This document shows positions 27,819-37,968 of a stretch of 64,000 nt of DNA, one piece after another. Location of the stretch: positions 25,476 through 89,475 of the forward strand of contig RKRR01000140.1 in assembly GCA_007571305.1 (NCBI GenBank), in the 5' to 3' direction. How positions within the stretch are numbered: position 1 is the first letter of the stretch; each line of letters starts with the position of its first letter. The notes below the pieces were generated by a model. The model was not told the DNA's origin. It searched no databases and saw only the letters and a program-made list of their open reading frames with translations. The translations under genes and the position numbers were made by a program. This DNA is from Candidatus Poribacteria bacterium (GTDB lineage Bacteria; Poribacteria; WGA-4E; WGA-3G).

Positions 27819-29327
27819 ATGCAAACGAATTCATATTTAAAGGAAAGCCACAAACTGACCGACGCGCAGATGCGGGATTTTATCGTGAATGGACATATCA
27901 CGGTGAAAACGGACCTGCCGCGCAGTTTCCATGAAACAATTTACCGCAAGACACAGGAACTCACGGAGAAAGAAGGAAACTTAGGGAACAACATCTTACC
28001 GCGTGTCCCCGAATTGCAAGCCGTTTTCGAGGAACCCGCTGTCCGTGGCGCGTTTACGAGCATTCTGGGCGAGAATTACGCCATGCATTCCCATCGGCAT
28101 CCGCATCAAAATCGTCCTCACAGCGATGGACAGGGATTCCATAAGGATAGTTACTGGGGCTATCAGAAGGTGCGTCATCACTGTCCTCGCTGGGCGATGG
28201 CGTTCTACTACCCGCAAGACTCGCCACTCGAAATTGGACCCTCGGCTGTCTTACCGGGGACGCAGTATTACAACACCCGAATCACTGAAAATAACGACGG
28301 TGAATTGGCACTCAGTGGCGAGGCAGGCACCCTTACGATTATCCATTTTGACCTCTGGCATCGTGCCATGGCAAACCAGACTGGCAAAACACGTTACATG
28401 ATGAAATTCCAGTTCATTCGAATGGAAACACCACAAGCACCGGAGTGGAATGTGACGGATCCGCACTGGAAACTGGAGGATGTTGACCCAGCAACGCCTG
28501 GGCATCAAAGCACATGGCGGCATGTCTGGAATTGGGTAGCAGGTGAGTCTAACGGGCATTCGACGCAGTCAGCCAATGGGGATTTGGCAAAGCACATCGC
28601 AGCTTTGAGTGATGACAATGCCGATGTCCGTTCCCGTGCTGCCGATGATTTGGGAACGTTGGGTGAATCCGCAGCAGAGGCGACTCCGCTCCTCATCCAG
28701 GCACTCCGTGATGCGTATGAGCCTGTGAGTTTAAACGCGGCATACACACTTGGAGCGATCGGTGCACCTGCCGTTCCACACTTAATTGAGGCACTCAGTG
28801 ATAACAACAATGCGGCACGGCGGATGGCGGCATACGCACTGGCTGCAGTCGGCGAACCTGCTGTGGCTGCTTTGAGTGAAGCATTACAACATAGCGAAGA
28901 GGCCGTTCGCTTGGAAGCCGCCTATGCTTTGGCACAAATAGGGAGTTCAGCGGAATCTGCTCTCCCTGCCTTGATGGAACGGACGAAAGACGAATGTGTT
29001 GAGGTCCGTCGCTATCTTGCAGAAGCCTTCGGAGGCTTAGGCCCCATTGCCGCTCCCGCTGTGCCTGTCCTGACTGATATGTTGGTAAGCGACGACGATG
29101 GACAAGCCCGGTTTGAAGCCGCGTTGGCATTAGCACAAATTGGACCTGCCTCAAGCGATGCCATCCCAGTGTTGGTAAAGGCATTCAATGATGAAAATCG
29201 GTATGTCCGGGACAACGCTGTCTTAGCACTGAAACGAATCGACACTCCAGAGGCGGAGTCTGCACTGTTTGACTACCTACTGATGGCGCGCTGGTGTCCG
29301 ATTACAAATCGTGAAAGTACATTCTAA
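27819..29327 (+). CDS. Phytanoyl-CoA dioxygenase-like domain fused to HEAT/PBS-lyase repeats
   Basis: N-terminal 'MRDFIVNGHITVKTDLP', 'HFDLWHRAMANQTGKTRYMMKFQF'; C-terminal 'AAYTLGAIGAPAVPHLIEALSDNNNAARRMAAYALAAVGEPAVAAL' repeats. Confidence 0.88.
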   Translation: MQTNSYLKESHKLTDAQMRDFIVNGHITVKTDLPRSFHETIYRKTQELTEKEGNLGNNILPRVPELQAVFEEPAVRGAFTSILGENYAMHSHRHPHQNRPHSDGQGFHKDSYWGYQKVRHHCPRWAMAFYYPQDSPLEIGPSAVLPGTQYYNTRITENNDGELALSGEAGTLTIIHFDLWHRAMANQTGKTRYMMKFQFIRMETPQAPEWNVTDPHWKLEDVDPATPGHQSTWRHVWNWVAGESNGHSTQSANGDLAKHIAALSDDNADVRSRAADDLGTLGESAAEATPLLIQALRDAYEPVSLNAAYTLGAIGAPAVPHLIEALSDNNNAARRMAAYALAAVGEPAVAALSEALQHSEEAVRLEAAYALAQIGSSAESALPALMERTKDECVEVRRYLAEAFGGLGPIAAPAVPVLTDMLVSDDDGQARFEAALALAQIGPASSDAIPVLVKAFNDENRYVRDNAVLALKRIDTPEAESALFDYLLMARWCPITNRESTF

Positions 29328-29480
29328 TCTTGCCAGGTCCAACCATCGGGTCAGTGAGATATAAGAAGATAAAGCAGGAACACTATGGGAAACGGATGAC
29401 AACCTGGGGAGACCTGTAAGCCTGCCCATCCTACAACCCTATAAATCCTGATTCAGATAATTAAGACAGAGGCTTCGCAC

Positions 29481-30632
29481 ATGAACTATGAACTGGTCAT
29501 TAAAAACGGAACCGTAGTGGATCCGGCACAGGGGATCCATGCTCGCAAAGATGTGGCATTCGCGAATGGACGCGTCTCAGCAATCAGTGATAATATACCG
29601 ACATCTGAAGCACGAGAGGTATTAGATGCAGAAAGATGTTTTGTTGCGCCCGGCTTGATCGACTTGCACGTGCATGTCTTCTACGGCGTAAGCCATTTCG
29701 GAATTGAACCGGATTCTACCTGTTTGGCACGCGGCGCAACAACAGTCGTTGATGCGGGTTCAGCGGGAGCGGACACATTTCCTGGTTTTCGTAAATACGT
29801 CATTGATGTGAGCGACACGCGCATCCTTGCGCAGTTGAACATATCTTCACAAGGTATGCTCACGCAAGAAATTGGGGAATTGGAAAATCCTGACTATGCA
29901 GATGTTGGAAAAGCATGTCGGATGATAGAGCAGCACCGCGACATCATCTTGGGTGTCAAGGTGCGTTTGACGCGGGAGACCATTGTCGGTGAAAGAGCAA
30001 AAATGCAGCCGTTGTATAGGGCTCGCGAGGCCGCTGATGCTGCAGGGTTACCCCTGATGGTTCATCCCCAAGACGCTTGGTGTGAGTCTATAGACGATAT
30101 ATTGGCACTGATGGGTAAGGGGGACATTCTAACACACTGCTTCCACGATATGGAATGTGGTATTTTGGACGAAGATGGCAATATCCGGGATTCAGTCCAT
30201 GCCGCGATTGAACGCGGGGTTATCTTCGACGTTGGACACGGCGCAGGCTCTTTCAGTTGGGATGTCGTTCAGAAAGCGATGGCACAAGGCGTTGAACCGA
30301 CGACGATCTCGTCCGACTTGCACATCTATAACGTCCAGGGTCCCGTCTACGATCTCGTGAATGTCGTCAACAAATTCCTGTACCTCGGCATGTCACTTGA
30401 CCATGCCTTAGCGAAAGTCACGAGCATTCCCGCAGAAACCATCCTGATGCCGGGGCAGGTTGGAACATTGGCTGTCGATGCGTGGGGGGATGCAGTAATT
30501 TTTGAAATTCGCGAGGGTGAATTCCAACTCATAGATGCCCACGATCAAGTGAGAGTCGGCAAACAAATATTGGAACCGGTTGTTGTTATCAAAGGTGGGC
30601 AGGTGTATCGCCAACGCCGAACCCACCACTAA
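29481..30632 (+). CDS. Amidohydrolase/deacetylase-type metallohydrolase (dihydroorotase-like)
   Basis: 'IKNGTVVDPAQGIHARKDVAFANGRVSAIS', 'CFVAPGLIDLHVHVF', 'TISSDLHIYNVQGPVYDL'. Confidence 0.88.
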   Translation: MNYELVIKNGTVVDPAQGIHARKDVAFANGRVSAISDNIPTSEAREVLDAERCFVAPGLIDLHVHVFYGVSHFGIEPDSTCLARGATTVVDAGSAGADTFPGFRKYVIDVSDTRILAQLNISSQGMLTQEIGELENPDYADVGKACRMIEQHRDIILGVKVRLTRETIVGERAKMQPLYRAREAADAAGLPLMVHPQDAWCESIDDILALMGKGDILTHCFHDMECGILDEDGNIRDSVHAAIERGVIFDVGHGAGSFSWDVVQKAMAQGVEPTTISSDLHIYNVQGPVYDLVNVVNKFLYLGMSLDHALAKVTSIPAETILMPGQVGTLAVDAWGDAVIFEIREGEFQLIDAHDQVRVGKQILEPVVVIKGGQVYRQRRTHH

Positions 30633-30755
30633 AATTTCCAATCACGGTAGATGCGGTTTGCAACCGCATCTAGTCCCTTCTAACACTTACAGACGCACCG
30701 CTGGCGAGATTTACAACCTCGCCCTCTGACTGCTGGCCAATTGACAAAAAATCTG

Positions 30756-32372
30756 CTACGGATGCTGTTCTCCCGCCTTCGGTTTCTCCTTCGGTGCATT
30801 GGAATCCGGTCCGAAACGGATATGGAGGGACGCACCGGGGGCGTGTGCCTTTCCGAAAAGTAGGTGCTTCACCCCCGAAAAAACAACCGTTGATCCCACC
30901 AGCACGATGATACCCCAGATCAATGTCTGCAAAACCCACTCGGTGAACGAAAAGAGACTTCCTGTTTGTTTCGGAACTGCCAATGGGCCGAGTGCCATCA
31001 GGATGGTGCAGAGAATAGCGTTGAGTGTAATTACACCTTCCGTCACCAAACGGTGTGGACTGAAACCGACCAAAGCGCGTTCAAAGTTGAAGATAACCAT
31101 CCACCAGAGGAATATGAAATAGAGCAGTTGCCCCTTCCCCAACCAACTTGTCGGAATGAAGGCGAGCGGTTCACGGAGATGGACCGACAAAATCCATACA
31201 CACGCTATACCGATGCCGATATAGAAGAATTCAAACCAGCCTACCCATCCTCTTGAATGTCGAAACCAACCGACGACGGGCAGCCGAAAAAATCGCTCCG
31301 GTAAGCCTTCAACCAAATCAACCCAGGTCCCTGCCGCTTTCCGATAGTTGACGTATGTCAATAGAATCAGCACAGTGAACACAGCAAATATCTCCATCCA
31401 CTGCGGAAAATTAGGGTTAGTTTCCAAAAGCGGGGCTCGGTTCAGAAGGAGACCGAAGGGTATTGCAATCCCAAGTCCGAACAGAAAACCTTGGTTCTGC
31501 TCCATGACGCTATGCCAATTCGTGTGGCAATTCGTTTTGTTACCCACCCAAATGTAGATGAGTTTCAGTAATTGTCCAAATGAGAACGCAATACCTCCTC
31601 CGAAACCTGTCATCAACGTAGCGAAAGCCACACCGCTGAGTTCATAACGCGAACAGTATCCCAAGATCCCGATAACCATGCCGACACAACCTGCCCAGTT
31701 GTCCCCACGCGGTGGTGTCATACGGAGACGACACACGTTTACTAACAACAAAAACCCTCCGAACCAGCAGATCCCCATATAAAGGACGAGATTCGTGCCC
31801 ATATCCAAACCGCCACGGAAGAGAGCGACGATAAGTGCAGCGACGATTGCCACCAGCGCAGACACCCAATCCGTATCGTACCAATAGAGTGGACTTTCGT
31901 GGCGTTGCATCCGTTTCGGTGCGAGAACAAGATCGATAATAACTGCCTGAAGCGACCAACCGATGAAGACTGCCGCGATTGGGGTAAAGAGCAAGGACAA
32001 TTGGGTATGCGTCAGGAACGCAGGTAAGGCAGTTCCAGCACCCCCAAGGGCTGCCCACAAGAAACCAATAACGAACAGATTCGCAAACCCATAAAACACA
32101 GTTGGTGAATGCGATGAATGGCTATATCCAACGACCATCATATAGGACATACTGCCGCCAAAGGACCAACCGATTGCCCCAAACAACGCGAAGTAGTGGA
32201 CATGCCGCCACCAATCCTCTCGTCCAGAGAGCAGAGCAATTGCTATTGCGCCGAGCGCACCAGCGAGTGCCGCTCCGTACTCATGCCCGAAGTTGCCGCG
32301 TATTCCCCAGCCGACACAAACCGACAAACCACACAAAATGACCATCTGCCAAGGGATAATTGCCAAGTCCAT
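30756..32372 (-). CDS. Polytopic integral membrane protein of unknown function
   Basis: ~539 aa with many hydrophobic segments; 'CVGWGIRGNFGHEYGAALAGALGAIAIALL'; probable ATG at 32372. Confidence 0.75.
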   Translation of the reverse strand: MDLAIIPWQMVILCGLSVCVGWGIRGNFGHEYGAALAGALGAIAIALLSGREDWWRHVHYFALFGAIGWSFGGSMSYMMVVGYSHSSHSPTVFYGFANLFVIGFLWAALGGAGTALPAFLTHTQLSLLFTPIAAVFIGWSLQAVIIDLVLAPKRMQRHESPLYWYDTDWVSALVAIVAALIVALFRGGLDMGTNLVLYMGICWFGGFLLLVNVCRLRMTPPRGDNWAGCVGMVIGILGYCSRYELSGVAFATLMTGFGGGIAFSFGQLLKLIYIWVGNKTNCHTNWHSVMEQNQGFLFGLGIAIPFGLLLNRAPLLETNPNFPQWMEIFAVFTVLILLTYVNYRKAAGTWVDLVEGLPERFFRLPVVGWFRHSRGWVGWFEFFYIGIGIACVWILSVHLREPLAFIPTSWLGKGQLLYFIFLWWMVIFNFERALVGFSPHRLVTEGVITLNAILCTILMALGPLAVPKQTGSLFSFTEWVLQTLIWGIIVLVGSTVVFSGVKHLLFGKAHAPGASLHIRFGPDSNAPKEKPKAGEQHP

Positions 32373-32618
32373 ATCTATAACCCCCGTTCTTACACGCAAT
32401 TTGTTGCATCTATTATGAGCGTTTTACCTTTTATTGTCAACCCCCAATTATACCAATCTTTCTGTCGGAACGAGTGTTTTGGATCGGGTATTTCTGCGTA
32501 TTTTTGCATACTCGCGATATTTCCCAACTGATAGCTGAAAACTATAAATTGCATCTATTTCATGTATGTGATACGATAAGCGCATATACAAAGCGTTATC
32601 TGCTGGAGGCTAAATGTT

Positions 32619-33740
32619 ATGAGTCGTCTACGGATAGGTGTTATCGGATGTGGCGCGATTGCTCAAGTGCATCACCTTCCGAATCTTACCGCACTTCATA
32701 GGGAATTTGAGGTGCCGATCGTCTGTGATCTCTCTCGTGGTGCTGCGCAAGCCGTCGCAAAGCGGTTCCATGTGCCGCAATTCGTGACAGATTACAATGA
32801 ATTGCTAAGCACAGATGTGGATGCTGTTCTGCTCTGTCACGGTGATCCAAAGACAGAAGTTGCACTTGCTGCGTTTAAGGCAGGAAAGCATGTTTTTATC
32901 GAAAAACCTGTCTGTTTTTCGCTTCAAGAAATGAATGCGATGCTCGTGGCACAGCGTGAGGCAGGCACTGTCGCACAGGCGGGATATATGAAGGTCCATG
33001 ACCCTGCTTTCCAACTCGCCAAGCTTGAAGTGGATGCAATGGAAAGTTACCGCTTCGTGCAGATTAACCATCTCCATCCAAATAATAGCTTACATCTGAG
33101 CCAATTTGATGTCGAACGATTTGACGATGTTCCAGCGGACGCATTTAAGCCAGCAGGTATAGCACGCGAGAAAGCACAGGCAGAAGCCATAGGTGATATC
33201 TTATCACAGGTGGAACCCGATAGCGATATACAAAACAAGGCAGCACGAGTGTTCTACTTGCTTGCTGGCAGCATGATTCACGATATCTACAGCCTACGGG
33301 TAATGCTGGGTTCACCAAGTGAAGTGGTGAGCGCGGAGGTATGGGCTGATGGCCGCGGTGTGACGATCGTGTTTGGCTATCCGAATGGCGCACGTTGTGT
33401 CGCGACATGGGTAGACTTACCAGATCTCTGGGACTTTAAAGAGACTCTGGAAATCTACGGTGATACCAAACGCGTGATTGTATCCTATCCGACAGGTTTT
33501 TCACGAGGTATTCTGTCAGAGGTAACGATACACGGGATAGATCCCGATGGCACCACCTATAGTAAGACCCCAGCTGTCGAATGGGAGAGCGCATTTGTAC
33601 GCGAGTTACGTCATTTCCATGCGTGTATCACAGAGGGTGAGCCGTGTTATACTGCGCTGGAATCCGCGCGGAACGATATTGCACTCATTATTGACATTGT
33701 ACGGTGCTATGTCCAACGAAAACCTGTTGCTTGTGTGTGA
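32619..33740 (+). CDS. Gfo/Idh/MocA family oxidoreductase
   Basis: 'LRIGVIGCGAIAQVHHLPNL' Rossmann; 'AGKHVFIEKPVCFSLQEMNAML' EKP motif. Confidence 0.93.
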   Translation: MSRLRIGVIGCGAIAQVHHLPNLTALHREFEVPIVCDLSRGAAQAVAKRFHVPQFVTDYNELLSTDVDAVLLCHGDPKTEVALAAFKAGKHVFIEKPVCFSLQEMNAMLVAQREAGTVAQAGYMKVHDPAFQLAKLEVDAMESYRFVQINHLHPNNSLHLSQFDVERFDDVPADAFKPAGIAREKAQAEAIGDILSQVEPDSDIQNKAARVFYLLAGSMIHDIYSLRVMLGSPSEVVSAEVWADGRGVTIVFGYPNGARCVATWVDLPDLWDFKETLEIYGDTKRVIVSYPTGFSRGILSEVTIHGIDPDGTTYSKTPAVEWESAFVRELRHFHACITEGEPCYTALESARNDIALIIDIVRCYVQRKPVACV

Positions 33741-33758
33741 AGGCACTGCCGAGAGATA

Positions 33759-33801
33759 GGCGAGGTTTCCTGGGGAAACACCCAGGCAAAAACGCCTCGC
33801 C
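33759..33801 (+). terminator. Two-tier hairpin downstream of the Gfo/Idh gene
   Basis: GGCGAGG...CCTCGCC enclosing CCTGGG...CCCAGG; no strong U-tract. Confidence 0.45.
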
Positions 33802-33929
33802 CATTTATTGAGTTCTGTCCGTAATTCCCCTTTTACAAGTTCAACGGGTGGTTCCACTTCTGTTGGTATTGTGCCATCACCTATATCTTCCCTTTTATCG
33901 TGACTGTTGTATCTCTAGAACCTGTTACA

Positions 33930-34045
33930 ATAACCTAAGTTGCCACCTTGTAGCATAGGCTGTTAGCCTGTGCCATCAGAAACATATAACTTCCGAGTTC
34001 ACGCGACGATACGAGTGTCCAAGTAATTACGGAAACTACTGTAAA
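33930..34045 (+). mobile_element. MITE-1 copy E (diverged left end)
   Basis: CTTGTAGCATAGGCTGTTAGCCTGTGCCATCAGAAACATATAACTTCCGAGTTCACGCGACGATACGAGTGTCCAAGTAATTACGGAAACTACTGTAA. Confidence 0.8.
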
Positions 34046-34103
34046 GTCCTACACGTAACCCCTAAGACAATGTAACACTACCTAGTGTGTCTTCGGATGT
34101 TGC

Positions 34104-34133
34104 AAAAAAATAGGCGCGAGTAATACCGCGCCC
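34104..34133 (-). terminator. Rho-independent terminator for the SDR gene
   Basis: On - strand: GGGCGCGGTATTACTCGCGCC hairpin followed by TATTTTTTT. Confidence 0.75.
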
Positions 34134-34156
34134 ATGGTTTAAAAAGACTGTGAGAA

Positions 34157-34921
34157 CTACCAAGCCACCCAACCACCATCGACGGCAATCGTTTGTCCGG
34201 TCACCCAGTTTGCCGCATCTGATGCTAAGAACAGCACGGCACCGACAACTTCGTCCACCTCACCGACACGCCCCATTGGGATACGACGGACAACGTCTTC
34301 ATAAAACTCCTTGCGTTGTAAAAGGACATCAGCGAGCGGAGTCCGTGTAAATGCCGGTGCCACAGCGTTCACTGTAACGTTGTGGGGTGCCCATTCAACA
34401 GCGAGTCCTTTCGTTAGCAGGACAACACCACCTTTACTCCCTGAATAGGCAGTTCGCAAGGGTCCGCCTACCAAGCCCATCGTCGAAGAGATATTGATAA
34501 TCTTTCCACTCTCCCGCTCTATCATCGGTTTCACGAGTGTCTGCGTTAGGAAGAACAAGCCTTTAAGATTGAGATCATAGATCGCGTCCCAATCCTCTTC
34601 GGTTAACTCAAGTGCGGGTTTTGGGCGGTTAGTGCCAGCATTATTAACGAGGACATCGACTCTACCCCAGGTATCGAGTGCCGCTTGTGCACCTGTTGCA
34701 ACCTGCTCCATATCGCTGACATCGAACACGACCGATTCTGCTTCGCCCCCGTTCTCACGAATCTCGCTCGCGACCTCCTCAAGATCAGATGGGGTACGGC
34801 TGTTTAAGATAATTTTCGCTCCCATCTGAGCTCCGGCAAGTGCAATACCCCGGCCAATGCCCTTGCCGGAGCCTGTGATTAACATTACCTTATCTTTCAA
34901 CTCGAATCCTGGAAACGCCAT
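34157..34921 (-). CDS. SDR family oxidoreductase
   Basis: 'KVMLITGSGKGIGRGIALAGAQMGAKI', 'VLVNNAGTNRP', 'AYSGSKGGV', 'GQTIAVDGGWVAW'. Confidence 0.94.
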   Translation of the reverse strand: MAFPGFELKDKVMLITGSGKGIGRGIALAGAQMGAKIILNSRTPSDLEEVASEIRENGGEAESVVFDVSDMEQVATGAQAALDTWGRVDVLVNNAGTNRPKPALELTEEDWDAIYDLNLKGLFFLTQTLVKPMIERESGKIINISSTMGLVGGPLRTAYSGSKGGVVLLTKGLAVEWAPHNVTVNAVAPAFTRTPLADVLLQRKEFYEDVVRRIPMGRVGEVDEVVGAVLFLASDAANWVTGQTIAVDGGWVAW

Positions 34922-34924
34922 ATT

Positions 34925-35788
34925 TTAGCCTCCAATCGCTAATTTCAAAGTATTTTCTAACAACATTGCGCGTGTCATGGGCCCGACACCGCCTGGGACC
35001 GGGGTAATAAATCCCGCCACTTCTTTAACTTCTTCAAATTTAACATCCCCGATAGCCCGTCCATTGACATGGTTAATACCAACATCAATGACGATAGCAC
35101 CAGGCTTCACCATGTCCGCAATTACAAACTCCGGTTTACCGACAGCGGCAACCAGGATATCTGCTTTCTGAACTTCCCTCGTCAAGTCTACCGTCCGGGA
35201 ATGACAATAAGTAACGGTAGCATTTCGATTCAACAGCATCAATCCAACAGATTTGCCGACGAGTGGGCTCCTACCGATACAGACGGCATGTTTGCCTTCA
35301 ATCTGTTCACCTGTCAGCTCAATCAGACGAATAATCCCTGTCGGCGTACAAGGTGTCACCCGCTCGCGATTGATGAGGAGGTTCCCTAAATTGACGGGAT
35401 TCAGTCCATCTGCGTCTTTATGTGGGGTAATCTTATCAATGACTACCTCTTTATTTATGTCCTCTGGAAGTGGCATTTGCACCAGTATTCCATGGATATC
35501 CGTTCGCTCATTTAGGGTTTCAACGTGCTCAATCAGGGTATCTTGATGAATGTCTGCCGGTAAGCGATGGACTTCGGAGTGGAAATGCACTTTTTCACAA
35601 TCACGTTGTTTGTGTTTGATGTAGAGCGTTGATGCAGGATCATTACCCACTTGAACAACAGCGAGGCCTGGTGTGAATCTGAGTTTTTTTAATTTTCGCC
35701 GGATCTGGCTACGGACGCGCTTCGCAAGTTGATTACCATTAAGGAGCTCTGCTGACAAATTTGTTTCCCTCCAGTTTAAGCGGTTCAA
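34925..35788 (-). CDS. folD: Bifunctional methylenetetrahydrofolate dehydrogenase/cyclohydrolase
   Basis: 'VQVGNDPASTLYIKHKQRDCEKV', 'GILVQMPLPEDINKEVVIDKITPHKDADGLNPVNLG', 'TPVPGGVGPMTRAMLLENT'. Confidence 0.96.
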   Translation of the reverse strand: MNRLNWRETNLSAELLNGNQLAKRVRSQIRRKLKKLRFTPGLAVVQVGNDPASTLYIKHKQRDCEKVHFHSEVHRLPADIHQDTLIEHVETLNERTDIHGILVQMPLPEDINKEVVIDKITPHKDADGLNPVNLGNLLINRERVTPCTPTGIIRLIELTGEQIEGKHAVCIGRSPLVGKSVGLMLLNRNATVTYCHSRTVDLTREVQKADILVAAVGKPEFVIADMVKPGAIVIDVGINHVNGRAIGDVKFEEVKEVAGFITPVPGGVGPMTRAMLLENTLKLAIGG

Positions 35789-35808
35789 GAAAGCAAGTTG
35801 ATTCGGTA

Positions 35809-36534
35809 TTAGCGACGTGCTTGTAAGCGGGCTAGTTCTTCTCGAAGTTGGGCAACTTCTGCCTCAGACTGCTGTCTTGCAACGATCTCTTGTGCTGCGC
35901 GTGCTTCAGCAGTTTCTGCGCGTGCTTCAGCAGTTTCTGCAGGTGTCTGAAGCCATTCATCTGCAACTGGATCGTAAATCCTTAACTCCGCTTCAGGAAT
36001 GTGGAAATCTAAACCCAGAGTAGACGCATGAAAACCATCCCGCTTCCCACGCAAAATCGGCGCATATACCCCCTCTACTAACGCAAACCCCATGAGGGGC
36101 GATGGTAAATACAGACCCTCTGCATCATACAGAAAGTAATTCTGTATTCCCAGCGAAGCGTAGATCTCCATCTTACCCGTAAGATCGTTTTCATACGTGC
36201 TTTTGCTGCTGAACTCCATCACGAAATCAGGTGCCTTTCCTTCTTCCCAGACCTTATAGGTCAGACGGTTTTTCTGTCCTATCCCGAAGGTGACGAGAAC
36301 ATCCGGGGCGACTACCTTGCGGGGTGCCCCCTCTACATAGTACATCATTATATCACCAGAAATATAGACTTCAGGTTGTCGCGCGAAATGTGTCTCAAGG
36401 ACTTGTAAAACCCATATTAACTGCCGTCTGTGTTCATCGCTTGCTGCCATAGGATTTCCATCCGTCTCCGGGTAAAATATGGTTGTTTCTGTGGGGGCAT
36501 AAGGGATCTGGAGCCCTTTCGGGTAGGTTTTCAT
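35809..36534 (-). CDS. Uma2 family putative endonuclease
   Basis: 'VYISGDIMMYYVEGAPRKVVAPDVLVTFGI', 'PDFVMEFSSKSTYENDLTGKMEIYASLGIQNYFLYD'; C-terminal AETAEAR repeats and coiled coil. Confidence 0.88.
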   Translation of the reverse strand: MKTYPKGLQIPYAPTETTIFYPETDGNPMAASDEHRRQLIWVLQVLETHFARQPEVYISGDIMMYYVEGAPRKVVAPDVLVTFGIGQKNRLTYKVWEEGKAPDFVMEFSSKSTYENDLTGKMEIYASLGIQNYFLYDAEGLYLPSPLMGFALVEGVYAPILRGKRDGFHASTLGLDFHIPEAELRIYDPVADEWLQTPAETAEARAETAEARAAQEIVARQQSEAEVAQLREELARLQARR

Positions 36535-36779
36535 CCGTATGTCTCCTTTGCTGTGAGCCACTGAAAAACGGGCTTCAAATTTTCAATTTTGATCTACATC
36601 GTGCGTTAATTATAACCCAAAGTAGAGAAGCAGTCAAACACTTTTATTTTTCATAAAAATTCGGGCAACTGAAAACCGAATCCTCCTGTCCGTAAATCAT
36701 TTTTTTCACAACCACAATCGAATTGTTGACCTTTTCTCATAGATACTGTATGATTATCGCAAAAAGGCAGGTAAGAAAA

Positions 36780-37952
36780 ATGATTCACGTAGGTGTGGGA
36801 CATTCGCAAAGTATCTCAACTGTGGAAGCCGCGGAGCGCGCAACACTGATGGCAATGGGAAACGCGGGTATCGCCAAAGCTGACCTTGCCATCGTATTCG
36901 CAACGATCAATTACCAAACCGAATATGTGGACTTGTACAAAGCCGTTCAATCCAACTCCAATTGTGATGAACTTATCGGATGTAGCGGGATGAGTGTCCT
37001 GACTTCAGCAGGAGAGTTTGAGGAAGAATCTGCTCTCGCGGTAATGGTTATCCGTAGCGAGCAACTTTCAATGGTGTCGTTTAGCGCACAAGGCTCGGCA
37101 TCTGAAGTAGTCGAGCAGATACAGAAAGACATTCAGGCTGGACTGGGTGATGACTCTCTTCTCGTAATTTTCCCGGATGTTCGGACAGTGAATCCAGCAG
37201 AACTCGTGGAGTATATTGGTGATGATGGGACGGGATTACCTGTCGTGGGTGCCGCTGTTTCTGGCGATGCAACAGGGGCACAGATGTATCATTGGAAGGG
37301 CGAAGAGGCAACAGAGGGAGGGTTGACGGGTGTCCTCTTAACGGGTAATTTCAGTACGGAGATCGGCGTGGCACAAGGCTGTCAACCCATCGGTAGACCC
37401 CGTGAGGTAACGAGAGCAGAGGGGCGCGTTATTTTCGAATTGGATGGTGGACCCGCATTGGAAAACTTTAAAGGAGCACTACAGCTGCTAACTCAAGAAG
37501 ATATTCGTCGGTCAGGCGGCACAGTTTTCGTCGGGATCGCAATGGATCCTGAGAACAAAAATCCGATCCGCGGTGATTTTCTGATCCGTAATCTTGTCGG
37601 TATTAATGAGGAGCATAACGCTCTAGCTGTATCCGAGGAGGTAACGGAAGGACAATTGGTACAGTTCCACCTGCGAAATCCAAACGCTGCCGCGGAGGAA
37701 ATACAGGCGATCATCACGCAATTAGCCGAGAAAACACGGCAACATCCACCTGCATTTGGCCTCTATTTCAACTGTTTAGGTCGTGGTAAAGGGTTATATG
37801 GATCGGCAAATCACGACATCAATATTATCCAGGAGAAGTTCCCAGGATTACCCGTTATCGGATTTTTCGGGAATTCGGAGTTCGCACCGATCGGTGGACG
37901 GAACTTCGCACATGCCTATACCGGTGTATTTGTGCTTTGCACCACAAACTGA
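36780..37952 (+). CDS. FIST domain (FIST_N/FIST_C) sensory protein
   Basis: 'IGCSGMSVLTSAGEFEEESALAVMVI', 'FNCLGRGKGLYGSANHDINIIQEKFPGLPVIGFFGNSEFAPIGGRNFAHAYTGVFVL'. Confidence 0.88.
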   Translation: MIHVGVGHSQSISTVEAAERATLMAMGNAGIAKADLAIVFATINYQTEYVDLYKAVQSNSNCDELIGCSGMSVLTSAGEFEEESALAVMVIRSEQLSMVSFSAQGSASEVVEQIQKDIQAGLGDDSLLVIFPDVRTVNPAELVEYIGDDGTGLPVVGAAVSGDATGAQMYHWKGEEATEGGLTGVLLTGNFSTEIGVAQGCQPIGRPREVTRAEGRVIFELDGGPALENFKGALQLLTQEDIRRSGGTVFVGIAMDPENKNPIRGDFLIRNLVGINEEHNALAVSEEVTEGQLVQFHLRNPNAAAEEIQAIITQLAEKTRQHPPAFGLYFNCLGRGKGLYGSANHDINIIQEKFPGLPVIGFFGNSEFAPIGGRNFAHAYTGVFVLCTTN

Positions 37953-37968
37953 ATTCAAGGAATTAAAA

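Noticed and set aside
35809-36534. Uma2 gene as part of a defence island
   Set aside because: Uma2 genes are common stand-alone genes; neighbours here are folD and FIST.
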